A DNA stretch of 64,000 nt from Acidobacteriaceae bacterium (GTDB taxonomy: Bacteria; Acidobacteriota; Terriglobia; Terriglobales; Acidobacteriaceae): NCBI GenBank assembly GCA_028283625.1, contig JAPWKG010000026.1:1-64000 (forward strand). The letters run 5' to 3'. The notes under the pieces are model-generated. The model was not told the DNA's origin. It ran no database searches and worked only from the letters and a program-made list of their open reading frames with translations. Below, one piece after another: positions 1 to 7,870 of this stretch (positions are counted from its first letter, which is position 1; the number at the start of each line of letters is the position of its first letter). The position numbers were made by a program, and so were the translations under genes.

Positions 1-1032
1 CAGGAGATTCCTGCGATGTACCGCATTCACGAGATGCCGGATGCGAAGCGTGTGCTGGAGTTCGAAGAGACGGCTGCAAGCTTTGGGCAGACGCTGGGGG
101 TGGGAGCGCTGCCGGTAAAGCGGATGACGATGAAGACGGATCGCCGGGCGGCGCAGCGCAGCAGCGCGCGCGGACGTGGCGGACGTGAGGCGCAGGCGCA
201 GGTGGTGCCGGAGTCGATTCCGGTGGCGCCGCAGATGTATCAGAAGCTGATTCGCAGAATCAGCGGCCATCCTGAAGAGCGGATTCTGAGCTACCTGATG
301 TTGCGCTCCCTTAAGCAGGCACGGTATGCGGAGCAGAATGAAGGGCATTTTGCGCTGGCGGCGCCGCGCTATACGCACTTCACCTCGCCGATTCGCCGGT
401 ATCCGGACCTGATTGTGCACCGGTTGTTGCGCGCGATGCTGCGCGATGGCGCGGAGCCGGTGGGTGGGCCGATTCGTTCCACGGATAAGCAGCCGTGGAT
501 GAACGAGGGAGTTTTGACGAGGCCGGATGGCGAAGGGCCGATGGAGGCCGCAGAGCTGATCGATATCGCTCAGGAGTGCTCGCAGACGGAACGCCGTGCC
601 GCGGAGGCGGAGCGCGAGCTGGTGGAGTGGAAGAAGATGAAGTTCATGGCCGATAAAGTCGGCGATGACTTTAGCGGCATGATTCTTTCGGTGACGAAGT
701 ATGGCTTCTTTGTGGAGCTTGACGAGTTGTTTCTGGAAGGGATGGTGCCGATCGGCTCGCTGCCGGGTGACCGGTGGAGCTTCCGCGATACGGATCGAGC
801 GATTGTAGGGGCGAGCTCGGGATACAGCTTTCATCCGGGGCAGCGGGTGCAGGTGGTGCTGGATCGCATTGACCGGCAGCAACGGCGGCTGCAGTTTGCT
901 CTGTTGCCGGGAACTGAGCCCGCAGGCGGTGGACGGGTGCGGCCTGCGCGCGAGGAGAGCAGGAAACCAAAACGCAGCGCGAAGGCTCTCAAACGAGAGA
1001 AGAAGCAAAAGAAGCGGGATGGAAGACGCTGA
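1..1032 (+). CDS. rnr: Ribonuclease R, C-terminal part (5' end outside window)
   Basis: Processive 3'-to-5' exoribonuclease of RNA decay, cytoplasmic. The frame is open from base 1 ([11 protein letters not shown]), so the first ATG at 16 is internal and the catalytic N-terminal half of the RNB domain lies upstream. Seen here: the end of the RNB domain with its signature [18 protein letters not shown], an S1 RNA-binding domain (about residues 215-300 from base 16, [15 protein letters not shown]), and a very basic Lys/Arg tail typical of RNase R. Two stretches look longer than in enterobacterial RNase R: an Arg-rich insert after [10 protein letters not shown] and about 25 residues after LLRAMLRDG. 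Followed after 9 bases by the AI-2E permease gene. Confidence 0.93.
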   Translation, partial: QEIPAMYRIHEMPDAKRVLEFEETAASFGQTLGVGALPVKRMTMKTDRRAAQRSSARGRGGREAQAQVVPESIPVAPQMYQKLIRRISGHPEERILSYLMLRSLKQARYAEQNEGHFALAAPRYTHFTSPIRRYPDLIVHRLLRAMLRDGAEPVGGPIRSTDKQPWMNEGVLTRPDGEGPMEAAELIDIAQECSQTERRAAEAERELVEWKKMKFMADKVGDDFSGMILSVTKYGFFVELDELFLEGMVPIGSLPGDRWSFRDTDRAIVGASSGYSFHPGQRVQVVLDRIDRQQRRLQFALLPGTEPAGGGRVRPAREESRKPKRSAKALKREKKQKKRDGRR

Positions 1033-1041
1033 GGTTGGGCG

Positions 1042-2100
1042 TTGCGTGAGCGGACAAGAACGGTGAGTGAGCAGACAACAGCGGTGGAGAAGGGACGGCA
1101 GCTCGCGTTCACGGTTCTGGTAGCGACGTGCATTGTGGTGTGCCTGCTGTTTCTGCACTCGCTGATGCTGCCGTTGACGGGAGCGTTGGCGCTGACGGCG
1201 GTGATGGGCGGCGTGCGCGCGCGTTTGCTGCGCCGGGGCTGGGGCACGACGAAGACGGCGGTGGTGCTGGTGACGGCAACCGCTCTGCTGTTGGTGGTGC
1301 CGCTGATCTTTGTGATTCGCGGTGTGACGCATGAGGTCGCGCATGGCGTGAAGGCTGTGAGCAACGGCAGCGCGCGGGACAGGATCGATGCCTGGACGGA
1401 CCGGCACGAGAAGTTCGGCAAGGTGCTGGACAAAGCGCGTGCCCAGTGGGAAGACGAAGATACGGCGTCGAAGATAAGCGGCACGATGGTGACGCTGGTG
1501 GGCAAGGGCGTTCGCGGCGTGGGCGAGACCGTTGTGTCGATGGTGCTGATGCTGTTTCTGCTGTTCTTCACGCTGCGCGATCGCGAGGGGCTGGTGATCA
1601 AGGCGCAGGAGTGGATGCCGCTGCCGGAGCCGCAGGCGGTGAAGCTGCTGCATCGCTTGAGCGATGTGACGTATGCGATTCTGGCGGGGCGTTTTGCAAT
1701 CGCCGGTTTGCAGGGGCTGTGCTCAGGGCTGGCGTACTGGCTGTTCGATATTCCGGCGGCGTTGCTGTGGGCGATCGTAACGGCGCTGCTGTGCCTTGTG
1801 CCGGCGTTCGGTGCCTTCTGCGCGTGGGTGCCGCTGTGTCTGTACGTGGGCTTTACCGGGCATTGGGGCAGAGCGCTGATTCTGGCGACGTGGTGCGGCC
1901 TGGTGATCGGCAACATGGACAACTTCTTGTACCCGGTACTGGTGGGCAAACGGGCGAAGCTGTCAGCGCCGCTGATCTTCGTTTCTGTTTACGGCGGGTT
2001 GGCGGTCTTTGGCTTTTCCGGCTTCGTGCTGGGGCCGGTGATTCTGGCAACCACGTTGTTTCTGCTGGATATGCGCAATGACGAGCTGTTGGTGGAGTGA
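1042..2100 (+). CDS. AI-2E family transporter (membrane permease)
   Basis: Polytopic inner-membrane protein of the AI-2E transporter/PerM family, whose members have been linked to autoinducer-2 export or ion/proton antiport; the substrate cannot be read from sequence. At 352 residues it has the usual length. It shows an N-terminal pair of hydrophobic helices, a charged extramembrane region (about 90-150), and a C-terminal bundle with the family-type stretch ending GFVLGPVILATTLFLL. I chose the TTG at 1042 because GAGG lies 7 bases upstream; GTG at 1063 is an alternative. It is probably co-transcribed with rnr and ends before a strong terminator. Confidence 0.85.
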   Translation: MRERTRTVSEQTTAVEKGRQLAFTVLVATCIVVCLLFLHSLMLPLTGALALTAVMGGVRARLLRRGWGTTKTAVVLVTATALLLVVPLIFVIRGVTHEVAHGVKAVSNGSARDRIDAWTDRHEKFGKVLDKARAQWEDEDTASKISGTMVTLVGKGVRGVGETVVSMVLMLFLLFFTLRDREGLVIKAQEWMPLPEPQAVKLLHRLSDVTYAILAGRFAIAGLQGLCSGLAYWLFDIPAALLWAIVTALLCLVPAFGAFCAWVPLCLYVGFTGHWGRALILATWCGLVIGNMDNFLYPVLVGKRAKLSAPLIFVSVYGGLAVFGFSGFVLGPVILATTLFLLDMRNDELLVE

Positions 2101-2133
2101 GGCGCGGCGGAGCTTTTGCAGCGTGATGCAGGT

Positions 2134-2168
2134 AAGGCGAGGCTTTGAGGGCCTCGCCTTGTTGTTTG
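2134..2168 (+). terminator. Intrinsic terminator after the AI-2E permease gene
   Basis: A 10-bp perfect stem, AAGGCGAGGC with GCCTCGCCTT, and a 7-base loop, followed by a T-rich run. It ends the rnr/permease transcript. Confidence 0.75.
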
Positions 2169-2216
2169 CATGCCTGCTGTTTGCTCGCCTGCTGTTTGTT
2201 CAGGGCTGAGGTTTGA

Positions 2217-3617
2217 CTACTCCTTGCCGATGATGAGCAGCTGCTCGATCTTGCCCTCCGGGGTGAGGTAGGTGGTGAGGGTGAGAGTGCCGTTGGCGAA
2301 GGCTGCTTTGTAGAGGCCGAAGGTCATGCCGCCGCGGAGGCCGGAGCGGGTGCGGGTGACCTCTTTGAGCGCGCCGAGCGGTGCGAGGGTGCTCTTGAAG
2401 TCCGCCAGGGTCTCGGGCGAGAAGTAGGCGATGGTGTCGGGCGTGAGACTGGTGGTGTCAATGGTGCCGTTCTGTAGCTGGGGCAGAAGGGTCTTGAGCG
2501 TTGGTGCGAGGGTGTCGGCGGTCTCGGCGGGAGGGGTTTTGCGCAGCGTGGGGATGAGCTCGAGCGAGATCTGGTGGCCGATTTCGCTGGCGGCCTCAGA
2601 GGCGACCTGGTTGGTCAGCACGGTGATGGCGATCTTGTCGTCGGGGAAGAGCATGTTTTCCGCGACGTAGCCGCCGACCTCTCCACTGTGCTCCAGCATG
2701 GGGTGCCCGTTGGCTTGGTGGACGAAGACGCCGAGGCCATAGGTGGAGGGCTTGCCGTTGGTGTAGACGAAGGGCGTCTCAAACTGCTTGTAGCTGGCTG
2801 GAGAGAGCAGCTTCTGGTTGAGAATGCCGAGGTCCCAGGTGATGAGTGTGGAGGCGGTCATGGCGAGGTCGCCGTCTCCGAAGTACCAGCCGTTGGCTTC
2901 GAGCGGCTGGACGCGGACCGGGGCGAGCGCGTTGGAGACGTAGCCGGTGACCTGCAGCTTCTGGCGGTCCGTGTAGGTGTTGAAGACCTGATCGCTAATG
3001 CCGAGGGGGGCGAGCACGCGCTCGTGCACGAGCTTGGAGAGCGGTTCGCCGGAGACCTTCTCCAGAATGAGGCCGAGGAGTACGTAGTTGGTGTTGGAGT
3101 ACTGCCACTCGGAGCCGGGCTCGAAGTCCAGCGGTTTGGTGGCCCACTCCTGGACGATGGCGAGCGGGGTGGTGGGCTTGAGCCAGGCGGGGATGATGTA
3201 GTCCTGCGGCGCGAAGTCCTGGTAGCCGGAGGTCATGGTCATGAGGTTGCGCAGGGTGACGTCTTTGGCGCGGGTGAGGTTGGGGAAGTACTTGGCGACG
3301 GGGTCGTCGATGGAGAGCTTGCCGTCCTGTGCGAGCAGAAGCGCGGCCTGCGCGGTGAACTGCTTGGAGATGGAGCCGATGGGGTAGGCCATCTGGGCCG
3401 TGGCCGGGCGCGCCGGAGCGACGTTGGCCAGACCGAAGGCGTGAGCGTAGACCAGCTTGCCGTTCTGCGCGATGGCGACAGACGCCGAGGGGACGCCGGT
3501 ATCGTGCAGCGTCTTCTCCGCGAGGGCGTTGATTTTGGCTTCGGCTTCCGGAGAGAGCTGTGCCTGGGCGGAGAGAGTGGCGGCGGCAAGGAAAAGGGCA
3601 ACGAGTGGCGTACGCAT
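2217..3617 (-). CDS. Secreted serine hydrolase, class C beta-lactamase/PBP-like
   Basis: Exported serine hydrolase of the beta-lactamase/transpeptidase-like fold (Pfam Beta-lactamase type). In the 466-residue form, residues 1-19 form a signal peptide ending SAQA. The catalytic SxxK is S82-I-S-K85, the second motif is Y173-S-N175, and HSGEVGG is the third-motif equivalent; a separate C-terminal domain follows. Such proteins are often esterases or D-amino-acid peptidases, so antibiotic hydrolysis should not be assumed. The ATG at 3617 is chosen because it puts the signal peptide at the N-terminus; an in-frame start at 3662 would add 15 residues in front. Monocistronic, with a minus-strand terminator upstream separating it from the lipoprotein gene. 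Confidence 0.87.
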   Translation of the reverse strand: MRTPLVALFLAAATLSAQAQLSPEAEAKINALAEKTLHDTGVPSASVAIAQNGKLVYAHAFGLANVAPARPATAQMAYPIGSISKQFTAQAALLLAQDGKLSIDDPVAKYFPNLTRAKDVTLRNLMTMTSGYQDFAPQDYIIPAWLKPTTPLAIVQEWATKPLDFEPGSEWQYSNTNYVLLGLILEKVSGEPLSKLVHERVLAPLGISDQVFNTYTDRQKLQVTGYVSNALAPVRVQPLEANGWYFGDGDLAMTASTLITWDLGILNQKLLSPASYKQFETPFVYTNGKPSTYGLGVFVHQANGHPMLEHSGEVGGYVAENMLFPDDKIAITVLTNQVASEAASEIGHQISLELIPTLRKTPPAETADTLAPTLKTLLPQLQNGTIDTTSLTPDTIAYFSPETLADFKSTLAPLGALKEVTRTRSGLRGGMTFGLYKAAFANGTLTLTTYLTPEGKIEQLLIIGKE

Positions 3618-3660
3618 GTTGTGCCGAGGATACCAGTGCGTTCCGTGTGGTCGCGTGCAC

Positions 3661-3692
3661 AAAAAACGACGCCGGAGGAAGTTCCGGCGTCG
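3661..3692 (-). terminator. Intrinsic terminator after the glycine-zipper lipoprotein gene
   Basis: Read on the minus strand, a stem of CGACGCCGGA paired with TCCGGCGTCG is followed by six T residues (the A run at 3661-3666). Confidence 0.75.
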
Positions 3693-3739
3693 CGCGTGAG
3701 AGTGGATCTGTTTGAGAGAAGACGACGCGAAGAAGACGA

Positions 3740-4636
3740 TTAGTGCTGCACGACGAGATCGTCGGCGAGGCGGAAGCGCTGAACGGACTCGGCGGGGATG
3801 ACGATGTCTTTGTTGCCGGTGGTTCCGGCGATGAGGGTACCAGCGCCTGCGCCCGAGGCTGCTCCGATGGCTAGACCGACGCCGCCGGTGGCGATGCCGC
3901 CGATGAGGGCTCCGGCTCCGGTCATGCCGCCGATCCAGCCGGCGGTGCGTTTGCCCTTGCCCTTCTTGGTGTGCACGTTGTCGTGGGTGTCGATGAGGTA
4001 CTCGTTGCCGTTGAGGGCCATGGAGGTGAGGCTGAGCTCAAGCACGGAGGCGCCTTTGAAGTGGCCGCGCTTGTGGGCGGCATCGACACGGCCGCGCACA
4101 GGGGTGCCGGCAGGGATGACGGTGGCGCCGTTGAGAACGACGGGCTGCGCAAACTCCCCGGTAAAGTGGGAGCCGGCTACGGTGTGTTTGACGTCGATGC
4201 GCTCGTTGATGCGGATGGCAAGGCTGGTGCCCGCGGGCACCCGGATGTTGACCACAGCCGGGGTGACAGGAGCGGGCGCAGGTTGTGCGGCCGAGGCAAC
4301 GGTGTTCTCCGGAGCGACGGGTGCGGGTGCCGGCGCGATTGCCGAGGGATAAGGCGCGATGACGGGCTCGGTTGCATGGGGCGCGGTGCCGGGTTGCGCC
4401 GGGGTGCGCGTGGTGGTGACCTGCGGTGTCTGGCCGGGAGCCGGAGGCTGCACGACGCTGGCGACGGTGTCACCGTTGCGGTCTACATAGACCACCTGCT
4501 GCGGTGTGTTGGTCGCGGTGGCCTGAATCTTGGCCTGCTCCAGAGCTTTTTCTTCCGCGCTCTTGCAGCCAATGGCGAGGCCGAGCGAGAGCAGGGCAAT
4601 GGCTGCGAGGATCTGGATACGGGTACTGGCTTTCAT
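3740..4636 (-). CDS. Putative lipoprotein with glycine-zipper segment
   Basis: No specific function recognised. The 298-residue product starts with a lipoprotein signal (lipobox around LAIGC, Cys24), then a Pro/Ala/Thr-rich linker (about 50-130). Next is a folded region beginning RVPAGTSLAIRINERIDV and containing a PAGTPVRGRV repeat-like strand, then a glycine-zipper stretch (about 230-275, GGMTGAGALIGG and GGVGLAIGAASGAG) of the kind that inserts in or packs against membranes. The layout suggests an envelope-anchored structural protein with a beta-rich domain. Monocistronic. Confidence 0.7.
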   Translation of the reverse strand: MKASTRIQILAAIALLSLGLAIGCKSAEEKALEQAKIQATATNTPQQVVYVDRNGDTVASVVQPPAPGQTPQVTTTRTPAQPGTAPHATEPVIAPYPSAIAPAPAPVAPENTVASAAQPAPAPVTPAVVNIRVPAGTSLAIRINERIDVKHTVAGSHFTGEFAQPVVLNGATVIPAGTPVRGRVDAAHKRGHFKGASVLELSLTSMALNGNEYLIDTHDNVHTKKGKGKRTAGWIGGMTGAGALIGGIATGGVGLAIGAASGAGAGTLIAGTTGNKDIVIPAESVQRFRLADDLVVQH

Positions 4637-4965
4637 TTTGGACGTTCTCCCTCTTCGAGCAGGGCGCTTTTCTTGTGCGGCAAGAGTATCTTCCGATCGA
4701 TCTTTGTCTATCTTCCGGTCAGGTTGCCGGTCTGGAGGTGCGCTTCTCCCAGACGAAAAGTACGATGCGGAGAAGGCCTGCGCTGCTGCCTTGCGGACGC
4801 TGGAAAAGCAACGAAAGGCAGGTAGTTAGCGGCTGGAGAAAGGTTGCCTGCGCGGCTGAAGTTTCTGCCTGTTCTAAGTCCCGTGGGATCACTGCGGCGG
4901 GCTTGTGGTTGCGACAAATTTGTTACATGGCGTTGGTGCGCTTTGTGGCATACTCTTCGCTAACG
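4637..4965. other. Intergenic region without recognised features
   Basis: 329 bases between two divergently transcribed genes. It must contain both promoters, but I see no clear -35/-10 pair, hairpin or repeat that I would call. Long frames crossing it on the plus strand are antisense shadows of the lipoprotein gene. Confidence 0.4.
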
Positions 4966-5367
4966 ATGCGCACGCCTCGCCATCTCGGACGCTCGCTGGT
5001 GCTGACAGGCCTCATTCTGGGTCTGTGCGCGCTGGGGGTTCTGCGGCATCATGAGCAGGCGCATCCTGCGGCACAGCTGGCGTCGTCGCATCATTCGCTG
5101 CCGGTGCATGCTCCTTCACGGCGTTCATCGCAGGGGCGCTCCGGCGCGCATTCGACGACGGTGGTGGATCACTTCGACCGGGTGCATGCGCACGCGCACA
5201 GCCGTGGCAGTGACGATCCTGGCTACGATCTGGCGGAGCCGATTGTTGTCCCGGCGATTCTGTTCGATGAAGACGCGGCTCCTGTGTTCCGTCGCAGGAA
5301 TATTCTTGCGTACCGCGGTGCTGCGCGCGCTCCCGGGCGGGTGCGCGGACCGCCCCAACTCTCCTAA
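4966..5367 (+). CDS. Small His/Ser-rich exported protein of unknown function
   Basis: 133 residues. A hydrophobic N-terminal segment (about 10-25, SLVLTGLILGLCALGVL) looks like a signal anchor or signal peptide. The middle is rich in His, Ser and Arg (HHEQAH, SSHHSLPVH, RVHAHAHSRG), which could bind metal. The C-terminus is basic and ends RGPPQLS. I do not recognise a named family. ATG at 4966 is chosen for the signal-like N-terminus; ATG at 4927 would add 13 residues. It precedes the carbonic anhydrase gene on the same strand by about 200 bases. Confidence 0.5.
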   Translation: MRTPRHLGRSLVLTGLILGLCALGVLRHHEQAHPAAQLASSHHSLPVHAPSRRSSQGRSGAHSTTVVDHFDRVHAHAHSRGSDDPGYDLAEPIVVPAILFDEDAAPVFRRRNILAYRGAARAPGRVRGPPQLS

Positions 5368-5569
5368 ACTGCCAAACCTGTAGCGAGGTGCGGGTAGAGC
5401 TGTGCGCATGAAGCGTGCAGGCCTTCCCCAGCCAAGGCTGTACCGGCGATGTCGTTGCCCGGAGACGCCGTTCGCTCTTCCCCCTGAGGCTGTTTGCTGC
5501 CGCAACTCCGCTGTTGCCGGATCCCCCGGTACGACCGGCGTGCGTGTGCGGCGTTTGGAGAGAAACATC

Positions 5570-6223
5570 ATGAATCGCCTTCGCGCGGGCTATGCCCGTT
5601 TTCGTACCTCAGTCTTTCCCGGTGTTGCCCCTGCTTTGCAGAAGCTGGCCCATGGCCAGGCACCGGAAGCGCTTTTGATTACCTGCTCGGATTCGCGTGT
5701 GATGCCGGAGATGATTCTGCAGGCAGAGCCGGGACAGATCTTTCCGATCCGCCTGGCGGGCAATCTTGTGCCGCGCCCTGGCGTGGACCCGAGCGGCATT
5801 GCGGCGACGGTGGAGTATGCCGTGCGTGCGTTGAAGGTGGCGGACATCATCGTCTGCGGCCACTCAGGCTGCGGCGCGATGAAGGAGCTGATGGAGCGCG
5901 CGCATACGCATGATCTGCCGGATGTGACGAGCTGGCTGGAGTATGCGGGGCCTTCGGCACGATGGCTGCGCAGCTCGCTCGAAGAGGCGAAGAACCTCTC
6001 CGATGCAGAGCGTCTGCAGTTGATCAGCGAAGCCAATGTGCTGGCGCAGCTGGATCACCTGCAGCAGCACCAGGCGGTGCGCGATGGGCTGGCGGCAGGC
6101 ACGCTGGCGCTGCATGGCTGGATGTTCGATATTCCGAACGGCGAGCTGCGCGAGTTCAACGAGAAGACAGGCGTCTTTGAGCCGATGGTGGTTGAACTCG
6201 AAAACGAAAGGCTGGTGGCGTAG
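5570..6223 (+). CDS. Beta-class carbonic anhydrase
   Basis: Zinc enzyme interconverting CO2 and bicarbonate, cytoplasmic. The 217-residue product has the beta-class signatures CSDSRV (zinc Cys plus the Asp-Arg dyad) and CGHSGCGAM (zinc His and Cys). The ATG at 5570 is preceded by GGAGAG and gives the usual family length; the frame is open further upstream, but that extension has no family character. The stop lies two bases before the SulP start, so the two genes form a translationally close pair, as in known SulP-carbonic anhydrase bicarbonate systems. Confidence 0.92.
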   Translation: MNRLRAGYARFRTSVFPGVAPALQKLAHGQAPEALLITCSDSRVMPEMILQAEPGQIFPIRLAGNLVPRPGVDPSGIAATVEYAVRALKVADIIVCGHSGCGAMKELMERAHTHDLPDVTSWLEYAGPSARWLRSSLEEAKNLSDAERLQLISEANVLAQLDHLQQHQAVRDGLAAGTLALHGWMFDIPNGELREFNEKTGVFEPMVVELENERLVA

Positions 6224-6225
6224 CC

Positions 6226-7797
6226 ATGGCCAGGCTCAAGGTGTTTCCGCAAAGGGCGCAGGAACGGGAGAGCGGAAAGAGCCATAAGACTTCGTGGGGC
6301 AAGGATGTTTCGGCCTCGCTGGTGGTCTTTCTGGTAGCGCTGCCGCTGTGCATGGGCATTGCGATCGCCTCCGGTGTTTCGCCGGTGAAGGGCCTGGTGA
6401 CGGGCGTGATCGGCGGGCTCGTGGTGGGTGCGCTCTCGGGTTCTCCGCTGCAGGTCTCCGGACCTGCGGCGGGGCTCGCGGTGATCATCTTTGAGCTGGT
6501 GCGTGAGCACGGTATGGCTGCATTGGCGCCGGTGTTGATGCTGGCCGGCGTGATGCAGCTTGTGGCCGGGATGCTGAAGACGGGCCGCTTCTTCCGGGCG
6601 ATCTCTCCGGAGGTGATCCATGGCATGCTGGCCGGCATCGGCGTGCTGATTGTGATTCAGCAGTTCCATGTGGTGCTGGACAGGACGCCGAAGGCAAGCG
6701 GGCCGAAGAACATTGTCGCGATGGGTGAAGCGGTTTTTGGCGGATTGTTTCCGCTCAATGGCTCGGCGGAGGAGTGGGCTGCTCTGGTGGGCGTGACCAC
6801 GATTGCCGTGATGCTGCTGTGGGAGAAGCTGAGGCCCGCTTCGATGAAGCTGATTCCCGGTGCACTGCTCGGTATCGCCGCAGGCACGGCGCTGGCGCAG
6901 GGAATGCATCTGGGGGTGAAGCGTGTGAGTGTGCCGTCGAACCTGGGGGAGATGGTGACGCTACCGACGTGGAGCAGCTTCAGCATGCATGGCTTCGGTG
7001 AGATGAGCTGGAGCGCGATGCTGACGGCTGCGCTTGCGCTTGCATTCATCGCCAGTGCGGAGACGCTGCTTTCCGCCGCGGCGGTGGAGGCGATGCAGAC
7101 GCGTGTGCGCACGGACTACGACAAGGAGCTGGCGGCGCAGGGAGTGGGGAACCTGTTGTGCGGCGTACTTGGAGCGCTGCCGATGACGGGGGTGATTGTG
7201 CGCTCCTCCGCCAATGTTCATGCGGGCGCGGAGTCACGCCGTTCGACGATGCTGCATGGTGTGTGGATTGTGCTGACGCTGAGCGCGCTGCCGTTTGTTC
7301 TGCGCATGGTGCCGATGGCCTCGCTGGCCGGGGTGCTGCTGGTGGTCGGGGTGAAGCTGGTGAAGCCTTCTGACGTGCTGCGTCTGAAGCGCTTTGGCTG
7401 GGCGCCGGTGGCGGTGTATCTCGCCTCACTGATCACCATTGTTGCGACGAATCTTTTGACGGGCGTGATGGTGGGTGTCGGGCTCTCGCTGTTGTCGCTG
7501 CTCTGGCGCGTGACGCATGTGGAGGCGCGGCTGGAAGAGCAGGAGGGGGAGGCGCAGGTGCATCTGGCCGGTGTCGGCACCTTCTTCTCGATTCCGAAGA
7601 TTGCAAGTGTGCTGGATGCGATTGATGCGGCGGCGCCGGTGCGGATTCACACCGCAGAGCTGCGCTTCATTGACCACTCCGTGCTGGAACTGATTGAAAG
7701 CTGGGTGGAGCGCCGGCAGCAGAATGGCGGCGTGGTGGTGGTGGAGATGGAGCAACTCCACCGGCGCTTTGTCACACCGGTTTCGCGCGTGGCCTGA
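6226..7797 (+). CDS. SulP family anion (probably bicarbonate) transporter
   Basis: Inner-membrane SLC26/SulP permease of 523 residues. It has the family start (SASLVVFLVALPLCMGIAIASG), the central glycine-rich segments (SGSPLQVSGPAAGLAV) and about 12-14 membrane segments. The C-terminal region from about residue 435 is a shortened STAS-like domain (FSIPKIASVLDAI, HSVLELIE). Because it follows the carbonic anhydrase gene by two bases, bicarbonate is a more likely substrate than sulfate, but this is inference. A terminator follows. Confidence 0.88.
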   Translation: MARLKVFPQRAQERESGKSHKTSWGKDVSASLVVFLVALPLCMGIAIASGVSPVKGLVTGVIGGLVVGALSGSPLQVSGPAAGLAVIIFELVREHGMAALAPVLMLAGVMQLVAGMLKTGRFFRAISPEVIHGMLAGIGVLIVIQQFHVVLDRTPKASGPKNIVAMGEAVFGGLFPLNGSAEEWAALVGVTTIAVMLLWEKLRPASMKLIPGALLGIAAGTALAQGMHLGVKRVSVPSNLGEMVTLPTWSSFSMHGFGEMSWSAMLTAALALAFIASAETLLSAAAVEAMQTRVRTDYDKELAAQGVGNLLCGVLGALPMTGVIVRSSANVHAGAESRRSTMLHGVWIVLTLSALPFVLRMVPMASLAGVLLVVGVKLVKPSDVLRLKRFGWAPVAVYLASLITIVATNLLTGVMVGVGLSLLSLLWRVTHVEARLEEQEGEAQVHLAGVGTFFSIPKIASVLDAIDAAAPVRIHTAELRFIDHSVLELIESWVERRQQNGGVVVVEMEQLHRRFVTPVSRVA

Positions 7798-7821
7798 CGC
7801 GCGCAGGGTTGTCCCTCCTTT

Positions 7822-7857
7822 GCCACTGCCTCGGCCACGGGCAGTGGCTTTTTTTTG
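7822..7857 (+). terminator. Intrinsic terminator after the SulP gene
   Basis: GCCACTGCC pairs with GGCAGTGGC and is followed by a run of about eight T residues. Confidence 0.88.
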
Positions 7858-7870
7858 TCTGTGGGGGGCT

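Noticed and set aside
2574..3743. Long plus-strand frame opposite the serine hydrolase gene
   Set aside because: Antisense shadow of a GC-rich gene; composition without family motifs, and the opposite strand encodes a clear hydrolase.
4426..5367. 313-codon plus-strand frame covering the small His-rich gene
   Set aside because: The first 180 codons are antisense to the lipoprotein gene or intergenic; only the part from 4966 looks like a protein with its own start.
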